Made by a program: the position numbers and the translations under genes
The notes under the pieces: model-generated
What the model was told of the DNA's origin: nothing
Seen by the model: the letters and a program-made list of their open reading frames with translations, nothing else
The model's database searches: none
Assembly: GCF_004402375.1 (NCBI RefSeq)
Contig: NZ_SOGJ01000023.1
Location: forward strand, 434,001-498,000
Source of the DNA: Cryobacterium breve
Lineage (GTDB): Bacteria; Actinomycetota; Actinomycetes; Actinomycetales; Microbacteriaceae
Length of the DNA: 64,000 nucleotides
Direction: 5' to 3'
Shown here: one piece after another, positions 11,560 to 19,655 of the stretch
Position numbering within the stretch: the first letter of the stretch is position 1
Layout of the letters: each line of letters opens with the position of its first letter

Positions 11560-12972
11560 CTAGTAGACCGTGACCTGTGGCTTGATCTTGCCGGACACCG
11601 GGTCGGGTTCCGCCACCGGGGCAGGTCCCTTCCGCACTGCCTGCAGGATCAATTTGAATTCGACGACCGCGAGGGCACCGTAGATCAGCGTGAACGCGAT
11701 CAATGAGATCAGGATCTCCACGCCGCTGACGTTGGGTGAAACGCCGTCCTGGGTGCGCAGGAGTCCGAAGACGAGCCAGGGCTGCCGGCCCATCTCGGTG
11801 AAGACCCATCCGACGCTCATGGCGATCAGCGAGAACGGGAAGCTCCAGATGGCGATCTTCCAGACCCAGGTGGCCTTCGGGGTGCCACCGTTGCGGGTCA
11901 GCCAGAGGCCGACGACGGCGACCAGGATGTGCGCGATGCCCAGACCGATCATCCAGCGGAACGCCCAGTAGGTGATCCAGATGGTCGGCGTGTAGTCGCC
12001 GGGGCCGTAGAGCGTCACATACTGCGCCTGCAGGTTGTCGATGCCCTCGACGGTCCCGTTGAGCGTGTGGGTCGACAGGAAGGACAGGAGGTACGGGATG
12101 CGGATCGAGAACAGTTCGCTCACACCGTCGGGGGTGCCGAGGGTGAAGATCGAGAAGGACGCCTCGGCGCCCGTCGCCGTCTTGTACATCGCCTCGGCTG
12201 CGGCCATCTTCATGGGCTGTGCCGCCGTCATGGCGAGGCTCAGCGAGTCGCCGAAGAACGTGGTGAGTGCACCGGAGACGACCATCATCCACATGCCCAG
12301 CTTGAGCGCAGGACGCATGGTGTCCTCGTTCTGCTTGCGCAGGAGGTGCCAGGCGGCCACCGAGATGATCAGGCCAGACGACACCATGAAGCAGGCGAAG
12401 ATCGTGTGCGGAAATGAGGCCAGGGCGATCGGGTTGGTCAGGAGCTCACCGATGCTGGTCAGCTCCGCGCGGCCGCGGGTCTCGTTGATGCGGAAGGCGA
12501 CCGGGTTCTGCATGAACGCGTTTGCCGCGAGGATGAAGTATGCCGACGCGATGGAGCCGGCCGTCGTCAGCCAGATGGTGGCGAGGTGCAGGCCGCGCGG
12601 CAACTTGTCCCAGCCGAAGATCCACAGCCCGATGAACGTGGCCTCCAGGAAGAACGCCGTGATGCCCTCGAAGGCGAGAGGAGCTCCGAACACGTCACCG
12701 ACGAAGCGGGAGTAGTCCGACCAGTTCATGCCGAACTGAAACTCCTGCACGATTCCGGTGACAACGCCCATGGCGAAGTTGATCAGGAAGATCTTGCCGA
12801 AGAAGTGGGTGAGCTGCAGGTACTTGGCCTTGTCCGTGCGCACCCAGGCGGTCTGGAAGAGGGCGACGGTGAACGCCAGGCCGATCGTGAGCGGCACGAA
12901 TAGGAAGTGGTAGACGGTCGTCAGACCAAATTGCCATCTCGACAGGAGTAACGGATCAAGCCACTCGTTCAT
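11560..12972 (-). CDS. cydA: Cytochrome bd ubiquinol oxidase subunit I
   Basis: This 470-aa haem-bearing subunit begins with SRWQFGLTTVYHFLFVPLTIG, which carries the conserved haem-ligand histidine. The FPHT histidine and the GRQPWLVFGLLRT signature follow. The Q-loop is of the short type, as the length suggests. It is the first gene of cydABDC. Its ATG at 12972 is only 23 bp from the nearer of two BlaI-type operators in the divergent promoter region with blaI, so repression by BlaI is likely. Confidence 0.96.
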   Translation of the reverse strand: MNEWLDPLLLSRWQFGLTTVYHFLFVPLTIGLAFTVALFQTAWVRTDKAKYLQLTHFFGKIFLINFAMGVVTGIVQEFQFGMNWSDYSRFVGDVFGAPLAFEGITAFFLEATFIGLWIFGWDKLPRGLHLATIWLTTAGSIASAYFILAANAFMQNPVAFRINETRGRAELTSIGELLTNPIALASFPHTIFACFMVSSGLIISVAAWHLLRKQNEDTMRPALKLGMWMMVVSGALTTFFGDSLSLAMTAAQPMKMAAAEAMYKTATGAEASFSIFTLGTPDGVSELFSIRIPYLLSFLSTHTLNGTVEGIDNLQAQYVTLYGPGDYTPTIWITYWAFRWMIGLGIAHILVAVVGLWLTRNGGTPKATWVWKIAIWSFPFSLIAMSVGWVFTEMGRQPWLVFGLLRTQDGVSPNVSGVEILISLIAFTLIYGALAVVEFKLILQAVRKGPAPVAEPDPVSGKIKPQVTVY

Positions 12973-12995
12973 GCGCCCTCCAGCGTCATCGGGTT

Positions 12996-13012
12996 TTCTA
13001 CACTGTGTAGAA
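12996..13012. promoter_or_regulatory. BlaI-type operator 1 (cydA side)
   Basis: TTCTACACTGTGTAGAA is a perfect palindrome of two 8-bp half-sites around one central base. The TACAC/GTGTA core matches the dyad type bound by BlaI/MecI repressors. It lies 23 bp upstream of the cydA ATG and, on the other strand, 57 bp upstream of blaI. Confidence 0.8.
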
Positions 13013-13020
13013 CATTACTC

Positions 13021-13037
13021 TTCTACACTCCGTAGAA
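13021..13037. promoter_or_regulatory. BlaI-type operator 2 (blaI side)
   Basis: TTCTACACTCCGTAGAA repeats the outer half-sites TTCTAC/GTAGAA of operator 1 with a degenerate centre. The two centres are 25 bp apart. It lies 31 bp upstream of the blaI ATG, well placed for autoregulation. Confidence 0.75.
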
Positions 13038-13068
13038 CTGTTCACGATCGCAAGCTAGACTCCCCCGT

Positions 13069-13455
13069 ATGAGTAGTTTGGGTGTGCTCGAGAGATTGCT
13101 GATGGATGTCCTGTGGGACTCCTCGGAGCCGCTGCCTGCGACCGACCTCCGAGACCGCCTGCTCACACCGGCGGCCTCGGTCGCCAGGCGCAAACCGCTG
13201 GCGACCACGACGGTGCTCACCATGCTGTCCCGCCTGGAGGCAAAGGGTTTTGTCACCCGGGACCGCGAAAAGCGTCCGCATCGCTACCGGGCCGTGGCGA
13301 CCCGCGCCGAGCACACGGCGGACCTGATGCACGAGGTGCTCGGGACCGCTCCGGACAGGCAGGCCGCGCTGGCCCGCTTCATCGGTGACGTCACCCCGCA
13401 GGAGGCCGCGACGCTGCGCCGCCTTCTCGACTCCGCGCCGCTCGCTCACGAGTGA
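13069..13455 (+). CDS. BlaI/MecI/CopY-family transcriptional repressor
   Basis: This 128-aa winged-helix protein has the family pattern: LGVLERLLMDVLWD at the N-terminus, a helix-turn-helix, TTVLTMLSRLEAKGFVTRDREKRPHRY (recognition helix and wing), and a helical dimerisation tail. Family members bind TACA-N-TGTA dyads as dimers and are inactivated when a partner membrane protease is triggered. Here the partner is the M56 gene immediately downstream, and two matching dyads sit between this gene and cydA. The likely targets are therefore itself and cydABDC. No beta-lactamase is nearby. Confidence 0.9.
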   Translation: MSSLGVLERLLMDVLWDSSEPLPATDLRDRLLTPAASVARRKPLATTTVLTMLSRLEAKGFVTRDREKRPHRYRAVATRAEHTADLMHEVLGTAPDRQAALARFIGDVTPQEAATLRRLLDSAPLAHE

Positions 13456-13489
13456 GAGGCCTACCACTCGGATACCGGCCGGAGGCGTC

Positions 13490-14428
13490 GTGTTCGCCAC
13501 TGCTGTGATTCTCGGGATAGTGGCCGTTCTGCTCGCCGGCCCGGTCCCGATCTTGCTTTCCGCCGCCCGCTGGCCCGCCCGCTCCCCTGCCGTGGCCCTG
13601 GTTCTGTGGCAGTCCATCGCCTTGGCGGGCGGACTGTCGATGATCGGCTCCCTGCTCGGCTTCGGGCTGATCCCCTTCGGGATGAACCTGTTCGACGGCA
13701 TCCGCTCGCTGGGCGGGCATCTGGTGGCAGGCACGCTGCCCGACGAACCGTCATTCGTCGCGGTCCTCATGCTGTGCGCAGCCCTGATCCTCGGCAGCCA
13801 CCTGTTGCTGAACCTAGCCGCGACCTTCTTCCGCGCCGAGCGGCAGCACCGTCGTCACCGGCACCTGATCGGCCTGCTCAGCCAGCCGCTGGCGGAGCAT
13901 TCCGGAACGCGGGTGATCGAGCACGACGCACCGGTCGCCTATTGCCTGCCCGGCGCGACCCGGTCAGCGACCGTGTTGTCGCGAGGCCTCCTGCAACTCC
14001 TCGACGACGATCAACTGCGCGCGGTCATCGCCCACGAGCACGCGCACCTGATGCAAAAGCACCACCTGGTGCTGCTCGCATTCAAGTCCTGGCACAGTGC
14101 GCTGCCGTGGTTCCCGATCGCCAATCGCGCCGAGAACGCGGTCGCGCTGCTGGTGGAGATGCTCGCCGATGATCAGGCGCGGCGGGCGGTCGACGACCGA
14201 ACGCTGGCTACCGCGATCGCATTGGTCGGGTCGGCTCACCAGGTGGACCCGCTGGGAACGGATGTCGAACTCGCCGACGGCCCGGACCATCCGTTCGACC
14301 TCGTCTCGCCGCGCGTGCGCCGGCTGATCACACCTCCGGCACCACTGCCTGCCCCGGCCGTTCTGGCCGTTGCGGCGTCGGCAGCAGCACTTCTGCTGCT
14401 ACCGACGCTGCTTCTGATGCTCGCCTGA
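13490..14428 (+). CDS. M56-family membrane metallopeptidase (BlaR1-like, no sensor domain)
   Basis: This 312-aa membrane protein has several N-terminal membrane helices, a cytoplasmic zinc-protease motif HEHAH (H182, E183, H186), a later DDQARR stretch that may supply the third ligand, and a C-terminal membrane helix. Unlike BlaR1 or MecR1 it has no C-terminal penicillin-binding domain, so it cannot sense beta-lactams in the known way. It resembles the M. tuberculosis partner of BlaI (Rv1845c) in this respect. The GTG at 13490 follows GGAGG at 13481-13485; the open frame upstream overlaps blaI and looks non-coding. It probably cleaves the adjacent BlaI in response to an unknown signal. Confidence 0.85.
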   Translation: MFATAVILGIVAVLLAGPVPILLSAARWPARSPAVALVLWQSIALAGGLSMIGSLLGFGLIPFGMNLFDGIRSLGGHLVAGTLPDEPSFVAVLMLCAALILGSHLLLNLAATFFRAERQHRRHRHLIGLLSQPLAEHSGTRVIEHDAPVAYCLPGATRSATVLSRGLLQLLDDDQLRAVIAHEHAHLMQKHHLVLLAFKSWHSALPWFPIANRAENAVALLVEMLADDQARRAVDDRTLATAIALVGSAHQVDPLGTDVELADGPDHPFDLVSPRVRRLITPPAPLPAPAVLAVAASAAALLLLPTLLLMLA

Positions 14429-14442
14429 CGACGGTGCGCGCT

Positions 14443-15366
14443 CTAGAAGAGCTTCGCCTGCTTGAGCCAGGCGGTGGCGATCTTTTCGGCCGAGAGTTCG
14501 TCATTCACGCTCTCTGAGTTCAGGCTGACCAGGTCCTCGGCGGTCAGCGCGGCACTGACGGCGTTGAGCACCGTGCCGGCCTTGTCGTCGACCTTGTCGG
14601 AGACGAGGGGCACGACGTTGTCAGCGAAAAAGAGACCATCGGGATCGTCCAGGGCGACAAGGTTGTCCGACTTTATGTTCGGGCTGGCCGTGTAGACGTT
14701 CGTGATCTGGATGTCGTTGTCGACGAGGGCCTTGATCGTGAGCGGACCACCGCCATCCTCGATCGGCGTGAAACCGGCGATCGGGATGCCGTACTTCTCC
14801 GTCAGGGTCGTCGGTCCGTAGGGGCGGGTCTGGAGTTCGGACGGTCCGCCGACGGTGATCGGCTCGGTGACGTTGGTGAGTGACGCGATGTCGGTCAGGC
14901 TGTACGTGTCAGCGAAGGCTTGGGTGACGGTCCAGGAGTTCTGGTCGGTCGCCTCTGCCATGTCCAGAACGTTCAGTCCGTCGGGTAGCTGCTCGCGCAG
15001 CTGCTCGTAGGTCTCGGCGGCGGTGCCGCCGGCGGCGTCTGGGTTCAGGGCCTGCAGCAGGCTGCCGGTGTATTCGGGGAACACGTCGATGGAGCCGGAC
15101 TCGATCTCGGGCAGGTAGACCTCGCGCTGGCCGATCTTGAACTGGCGGTCGACCGTGAAGCCGTTCTCCTCGAGCGCCTGGGCGTAGATCTCGGCGATGA
15201 TCTCGTTCGAGTAGTAGTCCTGCGAACCGATCACCAGGGTTGCAGACCCCTCGTCTGTATTTCCGCTGTCCAGCGGATCACCGGACGCACACCCTGCAAG
15301 GGCTACGACGGCCCCAACCGCGACCGCGGCGACCGCCGCGAGCCGGCCTTTGTTTGCTGTGAACAT
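14443..15366 (-). CDS. Osmoprotectant/glycine-betaine ABC importer, substrate-binding lipoprotein
   Basis: This 307-aa lipoprotein has a signal peptide with lipobox LAGC (Cys26) and a QAT-family periplasmic-binding fold (IGSQDYYSNEIIAEIYAQ, ESGSIDVFPEYTGSLL), as in ProX/OpuCC proteins that bind choline, betaine or carnitine. It is the last gene of a four-gene operon and its ATG shares one base with the stop codon of the upstream permease (TAATG). AAAGGAACC lies before the ATG. The exact ligand cannot be read from sequence alone. Confidence 0.9.
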   Translation of the reverse strand: MFTANKGRLAAVAAVAVGAVVALAGCASGDPLDSGNTDEGSATLVIGSQDYYSNEIIAEIYAQALEENGFTVDRQFKIGQREVYLPEIESGSIDVFPEYTGSLLQALNPDAAGGTAAETYEQLREQLPDGLNVLDMAEATDQNSWTVTQAFADTYSLTDIASLTNVTEPITVGGPSELQTRPYGPTTLTEKYGIPIAGFTPIEDGGGPLTIKALVDNDIQITNVYTASPNIKSDNLVALDDPDGLFFADNVVPLVSDKVDDKAGTVLNAVSAALTAEDLVSLNSESVNDELSAEKIATAWLKQAKLF

Positions 15367-16106
15367 TAGTGGGTTCCTTTCGTGATGGCGGGATCCATCC
15401 CCGAGGCAGGTCGGGCTGACCGGCCTCGGTCGACTGAGGGGCGTGCCGCGGCGACGCCCTTGGGGACGACAAGTCGCTGCACACCGGTGAATATTCCCTC
15501 GAGCAGGACTGCCAGCAGGATCACCAGAATGGACCCACCCAGCATCTCCGCGTAGTCGCGGGTTTTCAACCCGGCGAACAAAAACCGGCCGAGGCCGAAA
15601 TCCGCCACGTAGGCCGCGAGTGTCGCCGTGGCGACCACCTGGAGGGTGGCCGACCGGATCCCGGCAATCAGGAGCGGCAACCCCAACGGCACCTCTACCG
15701 TGCGCATGATCTGCGCCTCGGACATCCCGACGGACCGGGCCGAATCGATCACGGTGCGGTCGATGGCCTCGAAACCGGTGTAGGCCCCTGCGAGGATCGG
15801 CGGGATCGCCAGGATCGTGAGCGCCACGTACGGCGCCCCGAGCCCGATTCCGACCCAGAGCGCCACGAGGGTCAGCAGGCCCAGGGTCGGGATGGCCCGA
15901 AGGCCTCCGGAGGTGGCCACGGCCAGGCCGCGGCCACGGCCTGTGTGCCCGATCAGGAACCCGAAGGGCACCGCGATCAGGGCGGCCAGCGACACCGCCA
16001 CGACAGTGAACCCGAGGTGCTCGACCAGGCGCACGGGGATACCTCCCGGCCCGACGTAGTTCGCCGGATCCAAGATCCAGTTCAGGGCGTCCGCGAAGAG
16101 GTTCAC
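15366..16106 (-). CDS. Osmoprotectant ABC importer, permease 2
   Basis: This 246-aa inner-membrane permease has the binding-protein-dependent transport signature (the EAQIMRTVEVPLGLPLLIAGIR loop that contacts the ATPase) and about six helices. It starts 4 bp inside the end of permease 1. The tail after the last helix is basic and low-complexity. Paired with permease 1 it forms the channel of the importer. Confidence 0.9.
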   Translation of the reverse strand: MNLFADALNWILDPANYVGPGGIPVRLVEHLGFTVVAVSLAALIAVPFGFLIGHTGRGRGLAVATSGGLRAIPTLGLLTLVALWVGIGLGAPYVALTILAIPPILAGAYTGFEAIDRTVIDSARSVGMSEAQIMRTVEVPLGLPLLIAGIRSATLQVVATATLAAYVADFGLGRFLFAGLKTRDYAEMLGGSILVILLAVLLEGIFTGVQRLVVPKGVAAARPSVDRGRSARPASGMDPAITKGTH

Positions 16107-16789
16107 TCCGACACCTCCGTGACGCGGGCGGCGCGCAGGGCCCGCCGGCTGGTCGACGCCAGCCGAGTCCAGGGCAGCAGAATTCGGCCGAGCAGAACGA
16201 GGGCACCGTCGAGCAGCAGGGCGAGGACCACCGTCAAAACGATTCCAGCAATGATCTCGGCCTGGATTCCGCGCTGGAAGCCATCCGTGAACAGGCTGCC
16301 CAGACTCTGCGCACCGATCACGGCCCCCACTGTGGCCAGGCTGACGGTGCTGACTGCCACGACTCGGAGGCCGGCCAGAAGCACGGGTGCGGCCAGTGGG
16401 AGCTCAACCTGCCAGAAAATGCTCCAACCGGAATATCCCACGGCGACGGCGGACTGCCGCACGTCCTTGTCCACGGACGCGAGGCCGTCGGCGACCACGC
16501 GCACCATCAGCGCGACCCCGTACAGAGTGAGGGCGATGATCAGGTTGAGCGGCGACCGCAGGCTGGTGCCGACCACGGCCGGGATCACGAAGAACAGCGG
16601 CAGCGACGGAATGGCATAGAGCAACCCACTGGCCGTCAGGATCACCCCGCGGCTGATCCGGTACCGGTTGGCCACCCAGCCCAGCGGCACCGCGAACAGG
16701 AAGCTGAGCAGGAGTGGCGGCACACTGAGCACCAGGTGGTCGAGGGTGCGATCCCAGAGCAGGTCGAGGTTCGACCAGATCCAGGTCAC
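16103..16789 (-). CDS. Osmoprotectant ABC importer, permease 1
   Basis: This 228-aa permease of the OpuCB/YehW type shows the cytoplasmic loop around WSIFWQVELPLAAPVLLAGLR, the EAA-like coupling motif, and about five to six membrane helices. It overlaps both neighbours by 4 bp, so the operon is translated in a coupled way. Confidence 0.9.
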   Translation of the reverse strand: MTWIWSNLDLLWDRTLDHLVLSVPPLLLSFLFAVPLGWVANRYRISRGVILTASGLLYAIPSLPLFFVIPAVVGTSLRSPLNLIIALTLYGVALMVRVVADGLASVDKDVRQSAVAVGYSGWSIFWQVELPLAAPVLLAGLRVVAVSTVSLATVGAVIGAQSLGSLFTDGFQRGIQAEIIAGIVLTVVLALLLDGALVLLGRILLPWTRLASTSRRALRAARVTEVSE

Positions 16790-17640
16790 CGCGGCGCCCG
16801 ATGGTCCGGTGTGGCATCGGCTGCGCTCGGCGCCACGAGCACGCCGGCCAGGCGGCCGTCGGTGTCGACCAGGATGTCCGAGCCGCCGCGCCGTTCCACG
16901 TGCAGGGCGCGCTTGCCTCGGTCAGCGCCGACGAAGCTGGCCACGAAGTCGTCGGCCGGCTTCGCCAGGATGTCCGACGGCGACCCGACCTGCGCGATCC
17001 GACCGCCGTCGCGGAGGATGACGACCTGGTCCCCCAGAAGGAAGGCCTCCTCGATGTCATGGGTGACGAACACCACCGTCTTGCCGAGCTCGCTCTGCAG
17101 CCGGATCAGCTCTTGCTGCAGTTCGGCCCGGACGATCGGGTCGACGGCGCCGAAGGGCTCGTCCATCAGCAGGATGTTCGGGTTGACGGCCAGCCCGCGT
17201 GCCACGCCGACGCGTTGTTGCTGTCCACCGGAAAGCTGGTTCGGGTAGCGCGCGGCCAGGGAGCGGTCGAGCCCGACGGTGTCCAGCAGGGACAGGGCCT
17301 CGGTGCGGGCCTTCCTTCTCGGGACCCCGCGCAGAAGCGGCACGGTGGCGACATTGTCGATCACGGTGCGGTGCGGAAGCAAGCCGGAGTTTTGCATCAC
17401 GTAGCCGATACTGCGCCGAAGCTGCACCGGCTCCAGTGCGGCGATGTCGGCACCGTCGATCTCGATCGTGCCCGAACTCGGATCCACCATCCGGTTGATC
17501 ATGCGCAACAACGTGGTCTTGCCGGAACCGGATGACCCGACCAGCACCGTGGTCTGGTGTGACGGCAGCGTCAGGCTGAAGTCATCGACAGCCAGGGTGC
17601 CGTCCGGGAACTGCTTGCTCACCGAGCGGAACTCGATCAT
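16786..17640 (-). CDS. Osmoprotectant ABC importer, ATPase subunit
   Basis: This 284-aa ATPase has Walker A GSSGSGKT (residues 35-42), the signature LSGGQQQR (136-143), Walker B ILLMDEPFGAVD and the switch histidine in VTHDIEEA. It is of the OpuCA/ProV class, but the C-terminus after about residue 235 is only a short, degenerate region (DDFVASFVGADRGKRALHV...). Two complete CBS domains, which sense ionic strength in OpuA-type transporters, do not fit. It is the first gene of the operon. A 14-bp palindrome lies just upstream. Confidence 0.92.
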   Translation of the reverse strand: MIEFRSVSKQFPDGTLAVDDFSLTLPSHQTTVLVGSSGSGKTTLLRMINRMVDPSSGTIEIDGADIAALEPVQLRRSIGYVMQNSGLLPHRTVIDNVATVPLLRGVPRRKARTEALSLLDTVGLDRSLAARYPNQLSGGQQQRVGVARGLAVNPNILLMDEPFGAVDPIVRAELQQELIRLQSELGKTVVFVTHDIEEAFLLGDQVVILRDGGRIAQVGSPSDILAKPADDFVASFVGADRGKRALHVERRGGSDILVDTDGRLAGVLVAPSAADATPDHRAPR

Positions 17641-17656
17641 AGGACTGGCTCATTCC

Positions 17657-17670
17657 TCGACTGCTGTCGA
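17657..17670. promoter_or_regulatory. Palindrome upstream of the osmoprotectant operon
   Basis: TCGACTGCTGTCGA has perfect 5-bp arms around TGCT and lies 17 bp from the ATPase start codon, between any promoter and the gene. It is a candidate operator; its binding protein is unknown. Confidence 0.35.
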
Positions 17671-17732
17671 CACGGGACGGTACACCACCCAACCATCACT
17701 AGGCGCTGCCGACCAACCGGATCCCGGTATTC

Positions 17733-18386
17733 CTAGCGAACGTTCGGCCCGTAGTATCCGGCGAGGTAGTCGTGCGTGACCACGCGACATTCCACGATGA
17801 AGCGTTCGTCGCCCTGGGGATCGATGCGGAACGCGCGGGACAGGATCGAATCGCCCATCTCCACCGCGACCTCGAGCCGGAGGATAAGCTCGTCCCCGCC
17901 GGCCAGACCGAACTCTTCGACCAGCATGGCCGCCACCCGGCGAGCGAAAAAGCCCGATTCGGGATCTTCAACCGAGCTCGCGCCTTCGCGGTCGGAGAAG
18001 TGCATAATGCGGAAGCCCGGCTCCGAGCGGTACAGGTCGACGAAGGCGGTGATGGCCACATCGACCGTGTCCCACCAGTTCTTCGCGGCACTGATCTTGA
18101 GCTGCTCGGACACCCGGTGTCGGAACCTCAGAACGGCGCGTTCCCGCAAGGCCTGCAGCACGGCCACGCGATCGGGGTAGTACCGGTACACGGTTCCGAT
18201 CGACGCACCAGCGCGTTCCGCCACCATGGCGGTGGTGATGCGGTCGAAGCCGACCTCGTCCACGACAGTGGCGGCTGCGTCGAGCAGACCGGACAGACGT
18301 GCTGTGCTGCGCTGTTGAATCGGCTCGATGCGGACCTGCTGGGCCGGCACAAAAGGATCCCCACCGAAAAGGTCACTGAGTGACAC
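17733..18386 (-). CDS. TetR-family transcriptional regulator
   Basis: This 217-aa protein has an N-terminal TetR helix-turn-helix (LLDAAATVVDEVGFDRITTAMVAERAGASIGTVYRYYPDR, about residues 32-72) and an all-helical ligand domain after it. GTG at 18386 follows a strong AAGGAGG, which favours it over an upstream in-frame GTG at 18410. The ligand and targets are unknown. The gene sits next to the osmoprotectant operon, about 90 bp away and in the same orientation, and is divergent from the DUF2183 gene. Confidence 0.88.
   Translation of the reverse strand: MSLSDLFGGDPFVPAQQVRIEPIQQRSTARLSGLLDAAATVVDEVGFDRITTAMVAERAGASIGTVYRYYPDRVAVLQALRERAVLRFRHRVSEQLKISAAKNWWDTVDVAITAFVDLYRSEPGFRIMHFSDREGASSVEDPESGFFARRVAAMLVEEFGLAGGDELILRLEVAVEMGDSILSRAFRIDPQGDERFIVECRVVTHDYLAGYYGPNVR
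18372..18384. promoter_or_regulatory. 13-bp palindrome over the tetR start
   Basis: GTCACTGAGTGAC is a perfect 6-1-6 palindrome spanning the first codons of the tetR gene. A partial copy (AGTCACTAAT) lies about 25 bp upstream. TetR proteins often bind such short dyads at their own start, so autoregulation is plausible but unproven. Confidence 0.35.
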
Positions 18387-18568
18387 TTGTCCTCCTTGAG
18401 AGTAAGTCACTAATACTAGGGTGCGAATTCACCTCCCCCGTTCTCGACTCGTGTTTACGCCCGGACTGACCTGGAAATCCCGATGCTTCGCCCGGCGCGT
18501 CGCCCGTGCGTCGACGACCGTGGGCTCCGCGCTGCCGAGTATCCGCGCGCGCATGTCAGACTAGGGAG

Positions 18569-19645
18569 GTGCCGAAGTCGAAGTCTCCTCGAATACTGCC
18601 CACGGGCACGCCAGCCAAGATGATGCACCGCGCCGCCCGCATCGAGGATTGGCTGCACTACAAACGTGAACGGGCGGCCCGCAAGCGCGGATACCTGCCC
18701 ACCGTCATCCCGTATGCGGGCTACGGCTCCACCGAGTGGGTTCGTATCCTGTGCCGGGTACTTCTGGCCAAGCCGCCCAGGTCCGGTTCCACGTTGACTC
18801 GCCGGCATTGGCGCACCGACCGCCGCGAGGCCGGCATCCGCGGCTGGCGCAGCTTTACGAGCGTGCCGGTCAACGACGTGACGGTGACCATCGAGATCAA
18901 CGGATACTCGCACCGCGTGCAGGCCGACCGCGGCGGCGTCGTTGACACTGTCATCGCCGTGAACCTCGCTCCGGGCTGGCACACGGCCCAGGTGCACACG
19001 GATGACACGGCCGCACCGGTCGACGCGCCGGTGTTCATCGTGGCGCCGTCGGTGACCCGGGGAATCCTCTCCGACGTCGACGACACCGTGATGGTGACAA
19101 CGCTCCCCCGCCCGCTGCTGGCCGCCTGGAACACTTTCGTCCTTGACGAGCACGCCCGGGTTCCCACGCCGGGGATGGCGGTCCTGCTGGACCGACTCGC
19201 CGCGGAGAACGAGGGCTCGCCGATGATCTACCTGTCGACCGGAGCCTGGAACGTCGCGCCGACGCTGACGCGATTCCTGTCCCGCAACCTGTATCCGTCC
19301 GGAGCTCTCCTACTCACCGATTGGGGCCCCACCCACGACCGCTGGTTCCGCAGCGGACAGGATCACAAACGGGCGAACCTGCGCCGACTGGCTCTGGAGT
19401 TTCCGGCCATCCGCTGGATTCTGATCGGCGACGATGGCCAGCACGACGAAGCCATCTACAGCGAGTTCCAGCGCGACTTCCCGGGAAGCGTCGAGGCCGT
19501 CGCGATCCGGCAACTCTCAGCCAGCGAGGCCGTTCTGGCCGGGCGCCGCATGAAAGACGGCCCAGAAGAACCGCGCGAGCGTTGGATGTACGGTCCGGAT
19601 GGTTCCGCCCTGGCCAGCCAGCTCGCCGAGCAGGGCCTGATCTAG
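18569..19645 (+). CDS. DUF2183 (App1-type) phosphatase domain protein
   Basis: This protein of about 358 aa has a central beta-rich domain (VTVTIEINGYSHRVQADRGG) followed by a HAD-like phosphatase domain with the catalytic motif DVDDT (D169-T173) and IYLSTGAWNV, LLLTDWGP and ILIGDDGQHDEAIYSEF downstream. The C-terminal domain matches the family of yeast App1 phosphatidate phosphatase; the bacterial role is not established. GTG at 18569 is preceded by CAGACT with 6-nt spacing; ATG codons at 18620 and 18623 are alternatives. It converges on pyrD with a 10-bp gap. Confidence 0.85.
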   Translation: MPKSKSPRILPTGTPAKMMHRAARIEDWLHYKRERAARKRGYLPTVIPYAGYGSTEWVRILCRVLLAKPPRSGSTLTRRHWRTDRREAGIRGWRSFTSVPVNDVTVTIEINGYSHRVQADRGGVVDTVIAVNLAPGWHTAQVHTDDTAAPVDAPVFIVAPSVTRGILSDVDDTVMVTTLPRPLLAAWNTFVLDEHARVPTPGMAVLLDRLAAENEGSPMIYLSTGAWNVAPTLTRFLSRNLYPSGALLLTDWGPTHDRWFRSGQDHKRANLRRLALEFPAIRWILIGDDGQHDEAIYSEFQRDFPGSVEAVAIRQLSASEAVLAGRRMKDGPEEPRERWMYGPDGSALASQLAEQGLI

Positions 19646-19655
19646 AAGTTGGCGA

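Noticed and set aside
15367..16206. N-terminal extension of the substrate-binding protein into the permease region
   Set aside because: The extension is antisense-like, Arg/Gly-rich and overlaps a well supported permease. The real protein starts at the lipoprotein signal peptide at 15366.
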